From contig NC_092653.1 of assembly GCF_032118995.1 (NCBI RefSeq), forward strand, positions 23,889,202 to 23,953,201: 64,000 nucleotides of DNA, given 5' to 3'. The DNA is from Asterias amurensis. Its lineage: Eukaryota; Echinodermata; Asteroidea; Forcipulatida; Asteriidae. Both the position numbers and the translations under genes were made by a program. The number at the start of each line of letters is the position of its first letter. The first letter of the stretch is position 1. Positions 11,901 through 22,894 of this stretch are shown here, piece after piece. Below the pieces are notes generated by a model. The model saw only the letters and a list, made by a program, of their open reading frames with translations. It did no database searches and had not been told where the DNA came from.

Positions 11901-14806
11901 TGCTTGAATGATTTGTGTGCTTAAGCAGCTCTATGAAATTGGGCCCAGATATTGGAATATATGGTCAATGAAACGCAAATAACCACAACCTTTTTGTTTA
12001 CAGTTTGCTGTAGCTTTTGCCTTGAGTGGCATGAGAAAAAATAATTTTTAATCAAATAATATGTAAACAAACAATGACAGTACTTACCCATAATGTAACA
12101 GCCTGATCCCTCATGGCTTGATTAAAACTCACAAGAAACCTGTAATATTAAAACGAAATTAAAAAATAAACAAAACTACACACAATAATCTTATCAAACA
12201 GGTCATGAAAATTTTAGTTGGTGCTTCAACAACTGAAGCTCAGTCAGTTTCCATAACTCATGCAATGACAAAACTATTCCCTTTTCTGATGTGCTATTTT
12301 AAGTTGTCTGACAAAACTAACATAAAAACTGTACTAAAGAAATTTGTGCAGATTGTATTTAGAAGTGAAAGTCAGTACCGAAAAAAATGAAGGTTAAATC
12401 TTGCATCATTGGTTTCATGTTTACATCTGGAGTAGAGTAATGTAATAGGAAATAGGAACCTGCATTAGTTATAAATAAGGGTAGAAAAGGATGATCATAC
12501 GTTTATAAAGCACAGTTTATACTTCACGCGAAAGCTAAGTGAATTTTTGTGAAGCAATAATCGATACATAGGCTAACACTTTTCCAATTATGATGCAAGA
12601 AAATTTGCTAATGATGTTAAAACTATCTAAAGCTTAGATGTGGGAGGAAAACCCCAAATGGGGAAAACCCACGCATTCAGGTAGGAACTGAAACCCAAAT
12701 GCAAGGTTCTGATCCTTAGCAGGATTGGCACAGCCATCTATGTCCCAAAGGTGAAAGGAGCGGATGAAACCAGAACAAAAATACCCAGTAGTAATTTGTC
12801 TTTAAAATAAATTCAAAGCTCACCTTGCTTTCATTATGACTGCAGTCATGGTCCGTAATTTCTCATGATTCTTAGGATACTCATTGATGTCTGTGCCACC
12901 AAACACTATGCCGTACGGTACAGGACACTCTGCAACAGAAAAACACCCAAAAGGTCTTAGAAATTAGCACATATGCAGTATAGAATCTTTCTAGACATGC
13001 TAGATGCAGAAGCCATTTTTAAAGCACAGATATAATGACCAATTAGCAAGGGAATATAAGAGTGGGGACAAGTTCTTAAACAGCCGTTTAAAACCGACAG
13101 GGTCGTGGCCGCACGATAACGGCCAAAGGCGGCGCCCGCACGGCCATGACCCTGTCTGTTTAAAATAAGGGAATAAAAGGGTAGCGACAAGTTCTTACAC
13201 GGCCGTTTAAAGCCGGCAGGGTCGAATTGCCATGTGATAAAAGCCAAAGCCGAAGGCGAGGGCTTTTAGCGCACGGCAACAACCCTACAGGGTTTTAGAA
13301 GGGACAATTAAGAACGAGTCACTACTCTTTTATTCCCATTCATAAATGCCCTTTTGTTAAACAAATTTTTAAAAATACAATTACAGACACTTTGACAGTT
13401 GAAAATTCAAGGTTTAAAATAGTTTTTTTCAAAAACTTTGTGAAGACTCTGCTGCTCATGGGTTGTGTGTTCGCGCACGCGCTTAGAAATAGATTACGCG
13501 CGCGCGCTTAGAAGTAGATTACGTGCTGTTACTAATAGCTATGAATTGCTGTCAAGGTATTTCCCCAAAAGAACCAGTCAATTTGATACTCAGTTTCAAA
13601 GTGGGTGTGGGCCAGTACATATGTGGGAAGACTTTGGGTGCAATTAACCCTGTTTTCCTCCACAAGTGTCAAGAACGTAACCCTAACCCACATTCTGATG
13701 ATAAAAACACCAGAACTTGAGTTCAGTTCACTAAACCGCTCTGCCTTATCATGCCAAGTAGAAACATGTGAAGCCTTGCAAAGCCTAAAAAATCTACATT
13801 TTTAAAAATCAAAATCTTACCAAGGAGGAGCCTGCCACTGCGGTAGGCGTGTATGGCGAGCACACAGTCAGCTGCTGTCATGACAACATGATGGTTGAAG
13901 TCAACACCACTGCTAAAGCCGTTGCTATCAACTAATTCACTCTCAATGCCATCTTGTTTAAAAAAGTCACTGAAAACATAAAATGGAAACGGTTAGTTTG
14001 AATCTCTCACATTTTGTTTGTGTTCTTACATGTCTTAGAGTACAATTTATACACTTTTAAATAAATATATTAGCAGGGCGGGGTGGCGGCCCTGAAAGGG
14101 GGAGCTGTGGAATAAAGCAGCATCTACACCAGCGTTTCTAACTGACTGAAGACTATGCAGGCAAATCACCGGGCTAACTCAGTGGTCTACAGGTACATGT
14201 AAGACATCTGCTATTGCAATACAAAGGTCGTGGGTTCAAATCCAACCCAAGTAATTTGCCTGTGGATTTCTTTTACAGAACTCTGGGAATGTACTGATTA
14301 GATAAATTCATGACAGTCCTTATTACGCATCAGTGTAAAGGTAAAAACAAATATTATTCTTTATCCCTGATGCAAAAATAGATTATTATGACAAGTTATT
14401 TTTTGATTATATCTGATCTCTTTAGAAACTACATGTAAGGGCATCCTTGTGAGTTTTGCTTAGCCCTGCACAACACATCCACCGTGGAAACATTTGGGTC
14501 TCCAAGAGAGTCTAACTGAGATCCTTCCTGACTAACAAAACCCAACACCATAAAATGGTAACTCAACAGCAAAATGTTTGACTCTTGCAGTATGCATAAG
14601 CCCTTGCAAAACATAATTTTAGTTTACTTGTGCATATCTCAGTCCCTGAACACCATCAAACATTTTGAAAGGTTAGGGATGGCTGTGTGGCTATAGACGT
14701 GAAAATTGATGAGATTGATCTATTTAAAGTATGAGTACCTTATTCGTTGAGCAGATGAGAAGTTCCCAGTGTGTGCCTTTAGAGCAGATAGAACCAGAAC
14801 CTTCAT
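5991..14806 (-). CDS. GLT1D1: GLT1D1, glycosyltransferase 1 domain-containing protein 1 (complete, ten coding exons, 340 aa)
   Basis: Minus-strand coding exons, in transcript order: 14739-14806, 13821-13969, 12824-12929, 12088-12139, 11267-11303, 10328-10474, 9577-9670, 8539-8659, 7558-7656, 5991-6140. All have AG/GT borders (the last ends at TGA 5991-5993) and phases agree throughout, giving 1023 nt, close to the roughly 346 aa of the human protein. It starts [18 protein letters not shown], a GT-B Rossmann start. Residues 74-88 carry [15 protein letters not shown], and later come [19 protein letters not shown] and LVIMGPCLD. Residues 248-258 ([11 protein letters not shown]) hold the EX7E motif, E250 and E258, typical of retaining family GT4 enzymes. 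No signal peptide or membrane helix, so probably cytosolic. The acceptor sugar is not known from sequence. Recognition rests on motif order and recalled similarity to vertebrate GLT1D1. Confidence 0.9.
7247..7420. mobile_element. MITE family A (gggcccaatttcata), partial copy
   Basis: It begins gggcccaatttcata and contains the family's internal gctgagcaaa...tgctcagcaa-type inverted words, but the right terminus has decayed. It lies in the GLT1D1 intron between the last two coding exons. Better copies occur at 11765, 24748, 47722 and 54349. Confidence 0.5.
8278..8519. mobile_element. GC-rich MITE family C, copy 1, with AGT target duplication
   Basis: Ends are inverted: GGGTGCGATCGTTTAGCTTC at the left and GGAAGGTAAACGAACGCACCC at the right. 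Both are flanked by AGT (8275-8277 and 8520-8522). The interior holds tcaccc and gggtga hairpins. It lies in the GLT1D1 intron and ends only 19 bases from the donor-side border of exon 8539-8659. A 3-bp duplication is compatible with PIF/Harbinger-type elements, an inference without a transposase. Confidence 0.75.
8957..9080. repeat. repeat family B (ggcctggaatttcatc), copy
   Basis: Shares ggcctggaatttcatc, gcaaggccattttc and aaagggcacttccattg with blocks at 27854-28019, 35886-35998, 37429-37530 and 54250-54686. It is the most repeated dispersed family I noticed in the window. Confidence 0.6.
9180..9433. mobile_element. GC-rich MITE family C, copy 2, with TTA target duplication
   Basis: Same family and orientation as 8278-8519: GGTGCGTTCGATAAGCTTCC at the left and GGGAAGCTAAACAAACGCACC at the right, flanked by TTA at 9177-9179 and 9434-9436. 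One G seems lost at the left end. TTA is a typical PIF/Harbinger target. It lies in the next GLT1D1 intron. Confidence 0.75.
10092..10288. mobile_element. MITE with AATAGACYGATCC terminal inverted repeats
   Basis: The left end AATAGACTGATCCATTAATC matches the reverse complement of the right end gcttaatggatcggtctatt, with the inner ctccgccca and tggggcggag continuing the inverted repeat. It lies in a GLT1D1 intron; no coding content. Confidence 0.7.
10589..10954. mobile_element. MITE flanked by TTAA (piggyBac-type target site)
   Basis: Terminal inverted repeats AGCCATTGGACCCTTTCGGTA and TACCGAAAGGGTCCAATGGCT match over 21 bases. TTAA flanks both ends (10585-10588 and 10955-10958), the target of piggyBac-type transposases. 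The interior is non-coding and includes a smaller palindrome attctcgttaacgagaat. It splits a host repeat whose two halves lie on either side. Confidence 0.8.
11267..11303 (-). CDS. GLT1D1: 37-nt microexon of GLT1D1
   Basis: This exon encodes [12 protein letters not shown] plus the first base of a glycine codon and lies between ttttcag and gtaagg. It is required: only with it do the phase-0 end of exon 12088-12139 and the phase-1 start of exon 10328-10474 join, giving ...[11 protein letters not shown]...QG-VVTSP, which follows the family pattern before the first GT-B linker. Confidence 0.85.
11765..11946. mobile_element. MITE family A, well-preserved copy
   Basis: Starts GGGCCCAATTTCATAGAGCT and ends AGCTCTATGAAATTGGGCCC, a 20-base perfect terminal inverted repeat. 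The 182-base element lies in a GLT1D1 intron. The inner gcttaa and ttaagc words continue the repeat with mismatches. Confidence 0.8.
13046..13342. mobile_element. composite GC-rich foldback element
   Basis: Two related left halves (gggaatataagagtgggg at 13050 and gggaataaaagggtagcg at 13169), each followed by acaagttctta and a gccgtttaaa hairpin arm, are closed by one right end (taagaacgagtcactactct then tttattccc). Strong hairpins such as gacagggtcgtggcc with ggccatgaccctgtc occur inside. It looks like a tandem or nested pair of the same element in a GLT1D1 intron. Confidence 0.6.
14160..14330 (+). repeat. tRNA-derived SINE fragment
   Basis: An A-box-like GGGCTAACTCAGTGGTCTAC and a B-box-like GTGGGTTCAAATCCAACCC lie at pol III promoter spacing. 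The body after about 14260 is unlike the other SINEs here. It lies in the first coding intron of GLT1D1, opposite to the gene. Confidence 0.5.
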
Positions 14807-14897
14807 AGACAAGCTGTTGATTCTCAAAAATCATCATCAGATAGTGTCCCAAGTAATCACAATTAATATTGGCTGATCTACCTACAAGTATGTCACT
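14807..14897 (-). other. GLT1D1: 5'UTR part of the GLT1D1 start exon
   Basis: On the minus strand a ctttccacag acceptor precedes 91 untranslated bases that run into the ATG at 14804-14806. This implies at least one further untranslated exon upstream. The ATG was chosen because it gives the MKVLVLSA Rossmann start expected of the family. Confidence 0.5.
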
Positions 14898-15244
14898 CTG
14901 TGGAAAGTAAAAAGTTAACAGTTAAAAAAAAATACAATTAATCACATCAGTACAAATACAGGCACTGACCCTAAGCTACGTAACCAATGCCCCTAACCCT
15001 AACCCACCCCACACTTTGTACATGTACCCTATCACCATGGTTATGATTAGGCCTACACTAGTAATACTTCTTCTAAATGTACTTCTACGTGTATACTCGG
15101 TAGGGTCCATGAGACAGGACGTAAAGCCGAGTGAAAAATAGTGGAAAGTTGTGAAGATTAAAAAAGTGCAATTTAAACAAAAATCCTTCAAGCTACAACG
15201 TATTAAATGAGTGTGCATGTGATTTAAAAATGCCCACTCACTGA

Positions 15245-16360
15245 TGGAGTGGTGACAATGTCTGCAGGGATTAAGCTCCATAGTCTGACTGCTGTATGGG
15301 CATGAAGGAGAACTTGCAGATGTCCTTTTAGGAATGGGTTGTAAGAAGCTGACAGTGTTTTGCTGAATGGTTGTTTCTCAGTCTTGCATCAGACATGGTT
15401 GTGAATTACTGGTGAATGAGGTACGGCTCTTTACCCCTTCTAGTATTGGAGTGACGCCCACTGCAGACTTCTGAGAATTTCAATTATGCTCTTGGTCCGG
15501 TAGGATGTAACTGCACAAATCTTTCTTCCAATGGTTTAAACCTGGTTGATGGACGAGCAGTTTTCTAGATGGAGTCTCAAAATAGAGATGGTACTATCTA
15601 TGCCTGGTCTTTCAATCTTAGACAACAGTGTCTTAGGTTAGCTTGATGAGTCCCTGCATTCAGTTGGCTTTCTGGGTGATGTTTGATATAATGTGAGATT
15701 TCCAGGAGAGCTTGGGTGTGAAGGTTAGACCCCAGATTTGGATGTTCTTAAATTGATTTCAATACGTCTATGCCTTGGTGGTACTCAAAGCTGTTTTGTG
15801 GGTACAGTGGGAGACTTGCATTGCATGGAACTGGGTCGACTTGAATTTTATCTGCCATTTCGAAGACCAAGACAGCAGTAGAGAACCAATATTTTTGCAG
15901 TCATCCTTGGTGTTACTAGGCTCGTCTAACGAACAATCATTGGTGAATAGAAGATAGATGGAGTCGATATTTTAGATGAATGCAAGATAATGGTCGTAGC
16001 TTCATGCCTTCATGAACTCCAGAGAAAACATCTGCCCACTCCAAACTTTTGCCATCTACAAGTACCAATACTTGCTGGGATCGCTTTATAAGGAAGTTTT
16101 CAAACCACTTCAAGAGAGATCACAAACTTCATACTGATGTAGTTTTATGGGAGGAGTCTCTGGTGGTGTACTTGATCAAAGAAAGTCTTGGAGAAGTCAA
16201 GGATGATGAAGCAAAGTTCTTTTCAGTCATAAAGGGCTTTTGCAAAGTCATTGGCTGTGATGATGTGTTGCGACTCACAGGAACAGCCAGGATTGAAGTC
16301 ATGTTGACAGTCACTCAGAATGTTGTTTGTGTGTCATTATGATTCATTACTTAGCTGAAG
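15245..16360 (-). pseudogene. dead non-LTR retrotransposon (CR1/L2-like), reverse transcriptase part
   Basis: The reverse strand reads, with frameshifts and stops, as a LINE reverse transcriptase: a DFAKAL-like box near 16240, LLFTNDCSLDEPSNT at about 15905-15953 where the catalytic FxDD box is expected, LTFTPKLSWKSHI near 15690, and a C-terminal FxxRFVQLHP-like region near 15520. The first catalytic aspartate is asparagine (FTND, 15936-15947), so the enzyme is dead even apart from the stops. Same strand as GLT1D1. Subclass assignment is by pattern only. Confidence 0.7.
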
Positions 16361-16379
16361 ATGATGATCGATAAACTAT

Positions 16380-18900
16380 TTTACCCTAGCCTGTACTGCA
16401 ATCAAACGTCTTGAGGGAAGGTGAAATTTATTCTGTCATCTCTTTCAAGGTGAGCGGGAATTAAGTAAGGACCTTTTGCCTCAGTAATATTAATTTCTTT
16501 CAGGATTTTGTGCACACCTTCCTGATTCGAACTGCATGTTAGAGGTGTTGGCTTTTTTCTTAATTGTCAGTGACTGTCTTATTGCTGTGTGTCATCAGGG
16601 CTGAAATACCGGTGATATTGCACCACTTGGCTTTTTTGAAGCGCCACAAACTTTTCTTGTGCATGTTATTCTGATCATTCAGCATTGTGGATGTAAGTAG
16701 AAGACACAAATCTTATGAACTGCACGTGTACTCATCTGGAATGACTTGAATTGGTCCAAGTCGAATCCTAGAATTAGAGTTCTTCACATTCTTGTACATT
16801 CTTGATTTCTTCTTTGTTTGATGTAAGGAGTATCAAGCTTGGCTGGCATGACATCTTGGGACATTACTGGAAATGGTCTTCAATATTTACAGCTGGATTT
16901 CTCAATGGTGGATCGTTGAAAATGCTTGATCTTGCTATAAGTTCTTAGCTTGAATTTTCTTGTAGGATGTACATTGTAGGTCAACTTTACTTGAAACAAC
17001 ATCCATCACTGATTCTTTCCACTATTTAAGTGCTCTTGGTGGATTTAGGACGAGTCGTAAAAATAAGGTCCAGGATGTTGCTGGTTCGATCCCTAGTTCT
17101 TGTAGGTTCAGACACCTGCTACTCCATAACTCCATGTCAATACAAACATTCAAGAGAAGTTGACACTTGGTGGTTTCGCATGGCGTTTGCTTGACTGTGC
17201 TGTTACATGTAGATACTTGCGCTGTATAAGACTTTGATATTGTTATTGTTAGTAGTCCAATCAATGTCATCAATGTTGAATTCACATTTTAGAATGACAG
17301 CAGATGGATCTCTGATAATGCAGCATCGAACTGTCAAGTGTCAATGTATGTTTTCAGTGACCGTCCTATTGTTTTGTAGTTGAGGTGAGATACAGGTTGT
17401 ACCAGTCCTTTTTTTTGCTGCTCGGCTTTGATGAATGGCAGAAACTTTTCTTGTACGTATACATATATACTTGTCATCATGATCATTCACCATACGATTG
17501 GTACACAACCGGTAGTAGGACTGAATCTTCTTCTGCACACTCCTCCGGAATGACTTGAATTGGCCCTATTCTAGAAGTAAGTTATACATTCTGGCCCTCT
17601 TCAATGTTTGATGTAATCTTAGGCTGGCATGAGATATTTGGAGTCGGAATGCACTTTATATGCTGTATTTCTCGTTAGTTTTTTTGAGAATGCTCACTGA
17701 AAAAAACGGTTGTAAGATTTTAACAGTTCAAAGTCAGACGCAGCAATCTCCCTTGAAGTGGATGAAGAATTTTTCCTACTGATGGTAGGATGTATGCAGA
17801 ACATCATTCAGAACTGCATCATGACCACTGATTCCTTGCTCTACATTGGTGCTCTTGATGGAGTTAGGAACAGTCGTTAGAATCAGGATGTTGCTGATAG
17901 CCCTTTCCTTCGTTCTTGTTTTATGTGGCTCAAAACAAAACTGCTGAGTCCATCACGTTGTCAATGTTGCACATTACACAATTCAATACAAATGTTCCAG
18001 AGGAGTTTTGACATTTAGTTGATTCATAGGATAGGCCTATTGTTTGACTGTGCTGTCAATCCAATCAATGTCACCTTCATGAAGAAAGATGGCAGATAAG
18101 ATGGATCTCTGATAATGTGGCATCGAGCTGTCAGTGAGTTGTCAGTGATTGTCTTAATGTTGTGTCTCAGAGATAAGATACCAGTGTTGTCCTGCTGCTT
18201 GGCTTTGATGAAGCACTAGTATCAGGATCCTCCAGCATACTGTTGGTGTATGACCGGGAGGAGGCATCAATTTTCTTCTGCATGCACGTTCATCCATGTC
18301 TTGATTTGGTCTTAGGCAATTCTAGAATTAGAAGTCTTCACATTTTTGTACATTCTGGCCTTCTTCCTAAACGACCAAACGTATGTTCAATGTAGAGAGT
18401 AACAAGCTTGGCTAGCATGAGATATTTAAACTTTAATTAATGGGAATGTTTTCACTATTGTTTGCTGGATTTCTTGTTGGAGGATCGTTAAGAATTAATT
18501 GTATTGCCACTGAAAAAGCGGTTGTGAAAGATTTCAACAGTTCAAAGTCAGATTTAACACAGCCATGTATCTCCCTTGAAGTAGATGAAGAATCTTCTTT
18601 ATTTCTCCTACTGATGTAGTGGACATGTTCACTCAGAATGATGGTTCCTTCCTGCCTTGGTGCTTTTGATGGAGTAAGGATGAGTTGATAGAATCAGGCA
18701 CAGGATGTTGCTGGCTCGATTCCTACATGTACATAGTTCTTGTGGGTTCAAAAACCTGCTGCTCCATGTTGTCAATAAGTCATTACAAATGTTCCAGAGG
18801 AGTTGACAGTTAGTTGATTCATTAGCAAAAGCCTATTGCTTGACTGTGCTGTTACTCCAATCAATGTCACCTTCGATATCAGTGCCAAGAAGGAGAAATA
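16380..18900 (-). pseudogene. dead LINE, endonuclease/linker part present as three tandem segments
   Basis: Upstream of the reverse transcriptase remnant on the same strand, a block of about 0.8 kb occurs three times. Each block contains an endonuclease C-terminal box SNILDL or a decayed form (about 17053-17096, 17873-17915, 18670-18720), a gtttgactgtgctgt mark (17188, about 18040, about 18837), and a ttgtcagtga mark (about 16565, 17355, 18140). Stops and indels interrupt all reading frames. Confidence 0.65.
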
Positions 18901-20017
18901 TTATCAGACAGTGAAGCAATCATCTGAAGTTTTTTATTGCACTGGGAGTACTACATGTAAATAGGTGGAGTGATGCTTGTTTGACACAAAGGAGCATGAT
19001 AAACCGAGTTCAACCCTACATGAACATGTACATTGAGTAGACCCATACACAACTTGCTCATTAATGTTGTACTATTGTAGTGAAGGGGGTCAGTCACACC
19101 AGTTTCTATCAGTTGATGGTCTATATCGACGTGCTGTCAAGACGTCAGTCCGATCTTTGTTTATGCCATCAAATCCTGAAGCATTCAGAGTCATGAATGC
19201 AAAATTGTGCAGAACACATCGAAAACTAAAAGCTAAAATGAGTGAGAAGTTTGTTGAAAAATATGCTGAAGAACAATATCAAAAAGGACTGAACAGTACC
19301 ACCCATTTTATTTGCAGAATGTAGATGGACAACTACAAGTGGGATGGAGTAAAAACAAACTGTCAGAAAATTTTGACATGCTAGTGGGTTTGTCAAAATA
19401 AACGTTGGCATATACCACTCACTACCAAGACCAAGTCAAAAATTAAATACAATGTAATCCAACATTAAACTTAAAAGACTGGGAATGTAAGATGTCTCCC
19501 TAAAATGGCTAAAACATTATCACTTACAGTTCAGTCTACACAATAAATTAGCATGGATGGGGGATATTTATTTCCTCCATTGGTTGGACGACCATCCCAT
19601 TGTCATTGTGATTGTATCATGCCCAGGGCATGGTATGGAGGTAGAAATATAGCATTGATGAGTAGCACTTGGTAACAAAAACAAAACAAGAGCACTACCA
19701 ACAGTATACAGACAGTAGCTAGGCATCAGCACATAGCAGAAGAATCAATGTCACTTGCTACTGGCACTGCCATCGTGCCAAAAGAACTTGCCAAACTCCC
19801 CGCTGCACCCCCTGTGTATTGCATTCACATTCACAACGTGTGTACACACACAGCAATAATGGAACTTTATCTTGGGATTCTTGGTTTTAATTCTCAAGCA
19901 GTTGTAAAGATAGAAGTAGATTTGGCACCTAATTTAGCTTTATAAAAATGGTAACACATTTAAGTAATAAATATCAGCATACAACTAGTAAAACTAGAAG
20001 TAGAATTTGTAACCTAC

Positions 20018-20500
20018 CTCCAGCTTGCTGACGTTGACGTGTTGACAACATAAACAACAGCTGTACGATATGACCTTCTTCTCAGATGTATGTATAACCA
20101 TGGAGGTAGATTCTACCTCCATGGTATATCCTTCTACAAATTTCGGGGTCGATCAGCAAGAGAGCGAGGTGGTGCAGCCAGCCGCACTCGCGCTGCATGC
20201 AGAGCATGCATGGACCGCACACATACATAGTACGCGCCGCCCCCCCCCCCCCCCCCGAGAGGCACGATTTGTTTACTAGTTTATTTTGTGGGCGTGACCA
20301 GCAGCCTAAAAGTCACGTACAGGATGACAGCACGTGCACGATAACCATGCTATAACAAAGCACGTCATAAACATTACCGTACAAATTATGCTAATGAGCA
20401 AAAGACTGGCCAATGAAGTTGAGCGAAATTGATTGACCAATGAAAAGACTCTCCACTGCCACCATAGCCCGCGGCCATTTCATGTACTAATTGTAAAACA
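20018..20500 (-). promoter_or_regulatory. GLT1D1: candidate untranslated first exon and promoter of GLT1D1
   Basis: A minus-strand donor (CTGGAG followed by gtaggt) ends a possible exon at 20018. Upstream of it, around 20130-20500, base composition becomes richer in CpG than the surroundings and contains two CCAAT words (near 20410 and 20445) and a YY1-like gcggccatttc. This fits the spliced 5'UTR inferred for GLT1D1, about 5.1 kb away across the dead LINE. No transcript evidence; it could equally serve another transcript. Confidence 0.3.
20097..20125. repeat. 29-base perfect palindrome
   Basis: accatggaggtaga, a single t, then tctacctccatggt. The arms are 14 bases with no mismatch. It lies just upstream of the candidate GLT1D1 untranslated exon end. 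Confidence 0.85.
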
Positions 20501-21689
20501 GACGACCTAAAAAAATTATACAGCAACTTAATTTTTATACTATGGGGGCATTGGGGGCAATCCCAATACTCCGGGGAAAAAATGTACTTTTTTGCTCGAG
20601 GGCAGTTGCCTTCAACCCTTCTCTATAGCCACTCGAATGGTTGGACCAATATAATTGGAAAATTAACAAGCCCTAAATTACATTTACTTCACAAAATCCC
20701 CTAACTTACAAATACACGAGCGTAAACGCTCTCATAAAACCGGTACATTCTTCAACAACATACATGACATAGCCTATCGTCCGTTTATTTTTTCCCCAAT
20801 AAAATTATGCCAATAAACTTCAATTACCAGTACGCTAAACTATTCCAAATATTACTTAAAGGTCGTCAGACTTGTTCGCAAAACTGTAATGTTGTTTTTG
20901 GACCAAAATAGTTGGAAACTATAGACGGAAAAGCTTACGTTATTTTAAAAAAAATCATCGAAGTCAAAAACAAGACAAACGCGAACTGCTCTCATAAAAC
21001 CTGCGCATTATTCAACAACACAGCCTACCGTCCGTTTATGATTTTTCCAATGAAAGTATGCCACGAAACTTCAGCCACCGATACGATAAACTAGTCAAAA
21101 GCTCCTTTGAAGGTTTTTGCATGGATAGTGCTGACATGACCAAATTAAATGTAAAGTTATAGCCTACAACTTAAAAAAGGTTCGAAACAAATCTATCCAA
21201 ATTAAAACACCGGGGTATGGTGGGGGGGGGGGGGGGTGAATTCTGAGGCAGAACCCAGTAAAGTAAATGAACTTCGGAGAAAAGTTTTGGGAAAGAGTTA
21301 TTATTCGTTTGTTTGTTTCTTCTGGAAGGGTGGTTCTCATAGTTATCAAAGCCTCATCAGGTTAACTTGTAAGGAAAGAGTACATCTCGCTCATAAAGAA
21401 TGTCTGGGCACTAAAAAAAAAGGGAGAACAAAATGTCGTATATAGAAGAGTTTGCGGTAACACCATGTAATGACTTTCTCTAAATGAGTTGGGGTGGTTC
21501 TGAAAAGAACCGTTGGGTTAACTCGAAAATGTCGTATGTCTCACTTAAAATTTGTCAGTATCCATCTCAAAATACCGCCACACGTTTACGGGGGAATGAA
21601 TTTGTGTACAACTCACATCATTTTCAACAACTTTTCAGCTGTGGACTCACCCCATCCATTTGGTGTATCTTGAGGAAACTTCTTGCAAG

Positions 21690-22125
21690 AAACCGTCGAG
21701 GGTCGAACCACGTTTTCCTCCGCCGGTCAAAAGTCATCGAAGGTCCCCTGGAAAAGTTTGGCATAAACTTTGTCACTGACGGCACAGAAATCTTGCACAA
21801 AATCCCTCTTTTTTTTGTAGACTTCCACTGTAAAACAACTTCGCTCATTTGACAAATCCATCTCACCGACTGCGTATTCCACAATGTCAAAAGTTCCTCC
21901 AAACATGGTAGAAATACCGCCTCCATGTTCCAAGGGTAAACACGTTTCCGTCAGGTCCAAAGTCATTGATGGTCCCCTCAAAAAGTTTGCAGACGGCACA
22001 GAAGTCTCGCATAAAATCCCAGTTTTCTTGAATGTTTCCACCGTAAAACGAACGCTCATTTGATAAATCCATCTCACCGAGTGCGATAGTCCACAATGAA
22101 AGTTACAAGTTCCTCCAAGGATAAC
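21690..22125. repeat. two-copy tandem duplication of about 212 bases
   Basis: gacggcacagaa recurs at 21778 and 21992, and gctcatttgayaaatccatctc at 21843 and 22054. Both copies retain similar minus-strand translations (GEMDLSNERS in each) but in frames broken between copies. I do not recognise a protein family. It could be a decayed coding duplicate or a plain repeat. Confidence 0.55.
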
Positions 22126-22581
22126 ATACAAAATGTCCAAAGTTCCAAGGTTAAATTTGTAATTGTTGAAGTTGATCCTTAAAATCACGTTGCAGTGTTG
22201 TCCTGTGTAACTGATGCACTCAAGTGTCTAATCATGTCATTATGCTAATTAGCTTCGCAAACTTGTGAGGCTCTTCATTAGTTAACGCACGAACCGCACG
22301 CTTGCACACGTGTAATCACGTGTTATTGGTTGAACAAAAGTTTTGCCCAATGGTAACAATATGGCATGCGCGCGCATACAACAGGTGCAATGATGAAAGA
22401 AACTTGATAACTGGCCAAGTATCTGTGCTGACGATTTGAATGGGATTAAAAAACACATTCTTTAGAGCAGTGGAATGCATACTGTGTAATGGCCCATGAT
22501 ATGTTTGATTTATAGTCAGCCTATCCCCCAAATTATAGTGTTGAGTTTGTTAATAAATGATACTCAATCTTGAACCGTGCA

Positions 22582-22894
22582 CAATTTTATGAAGCCTGTA
22601 AGCACACAAACGTGCTAAGCACAAATAAATGTTACTTATCAGAAACTGGTTACCAGCAGAAAGCCCATACAGTTGATATAGTTGTGACTGATCCCGACCT
22701 CTGGTCGTGCTTTTATAACGGACTGCGTCTTCCGTGCAGGCTCGCTCGTAAGGGACAGAGCTCCACTGGCCCTACGGCCAGTCCCCTGCGTACTCATCTG
22801 ACTCTTTACTGGTGCCCCACCCATTTGTTTTTGCGTAGCATATAAATTTGCAAAGCAGTATTTTCTGCTTAACAGCTTTATGAAAATGGACCCA
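22582..22894. mobile_element. MITE family A, degraded copy with internal insertion
   Basis: Ends resemble family A (caattttatgaagcctgtaagc and tgcttaacagctttatgaaaatgg). The centre, about 22685-22815, is GC-richer foreign sequence not found in the other copies. Confidence 0.4.

Noticed and set aside
14160-14260. Possible functional tRNA gene
   Set aside because: A- and B-box words are present but no cloverleaf with acceptor stem forms; better explained as a SINE head.
14429-14614. Open frame with acceptor-like gttttgttag considered as a missing second exon of GLT1D1
   Set aside because: Exon 14739-14806 joins exon 13821-13969 directly in phase and gives a Rossmann start of the right length; no donor in the open frame restores a frame and its peptide has no family pattern.
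14988-15006. ccctaaccctaaccc telomere-like words (also near 13676)
   Set aside because: Only two or three units, isolated in intronic DNA; no interstitial telomere array.
19064-19324. 86-codon open frame with basic, helix-like peptide
   Set aside because: No splice sites fitting a neighbouring exon and no recognised family; kept only as a possible lineage-specific remnant.
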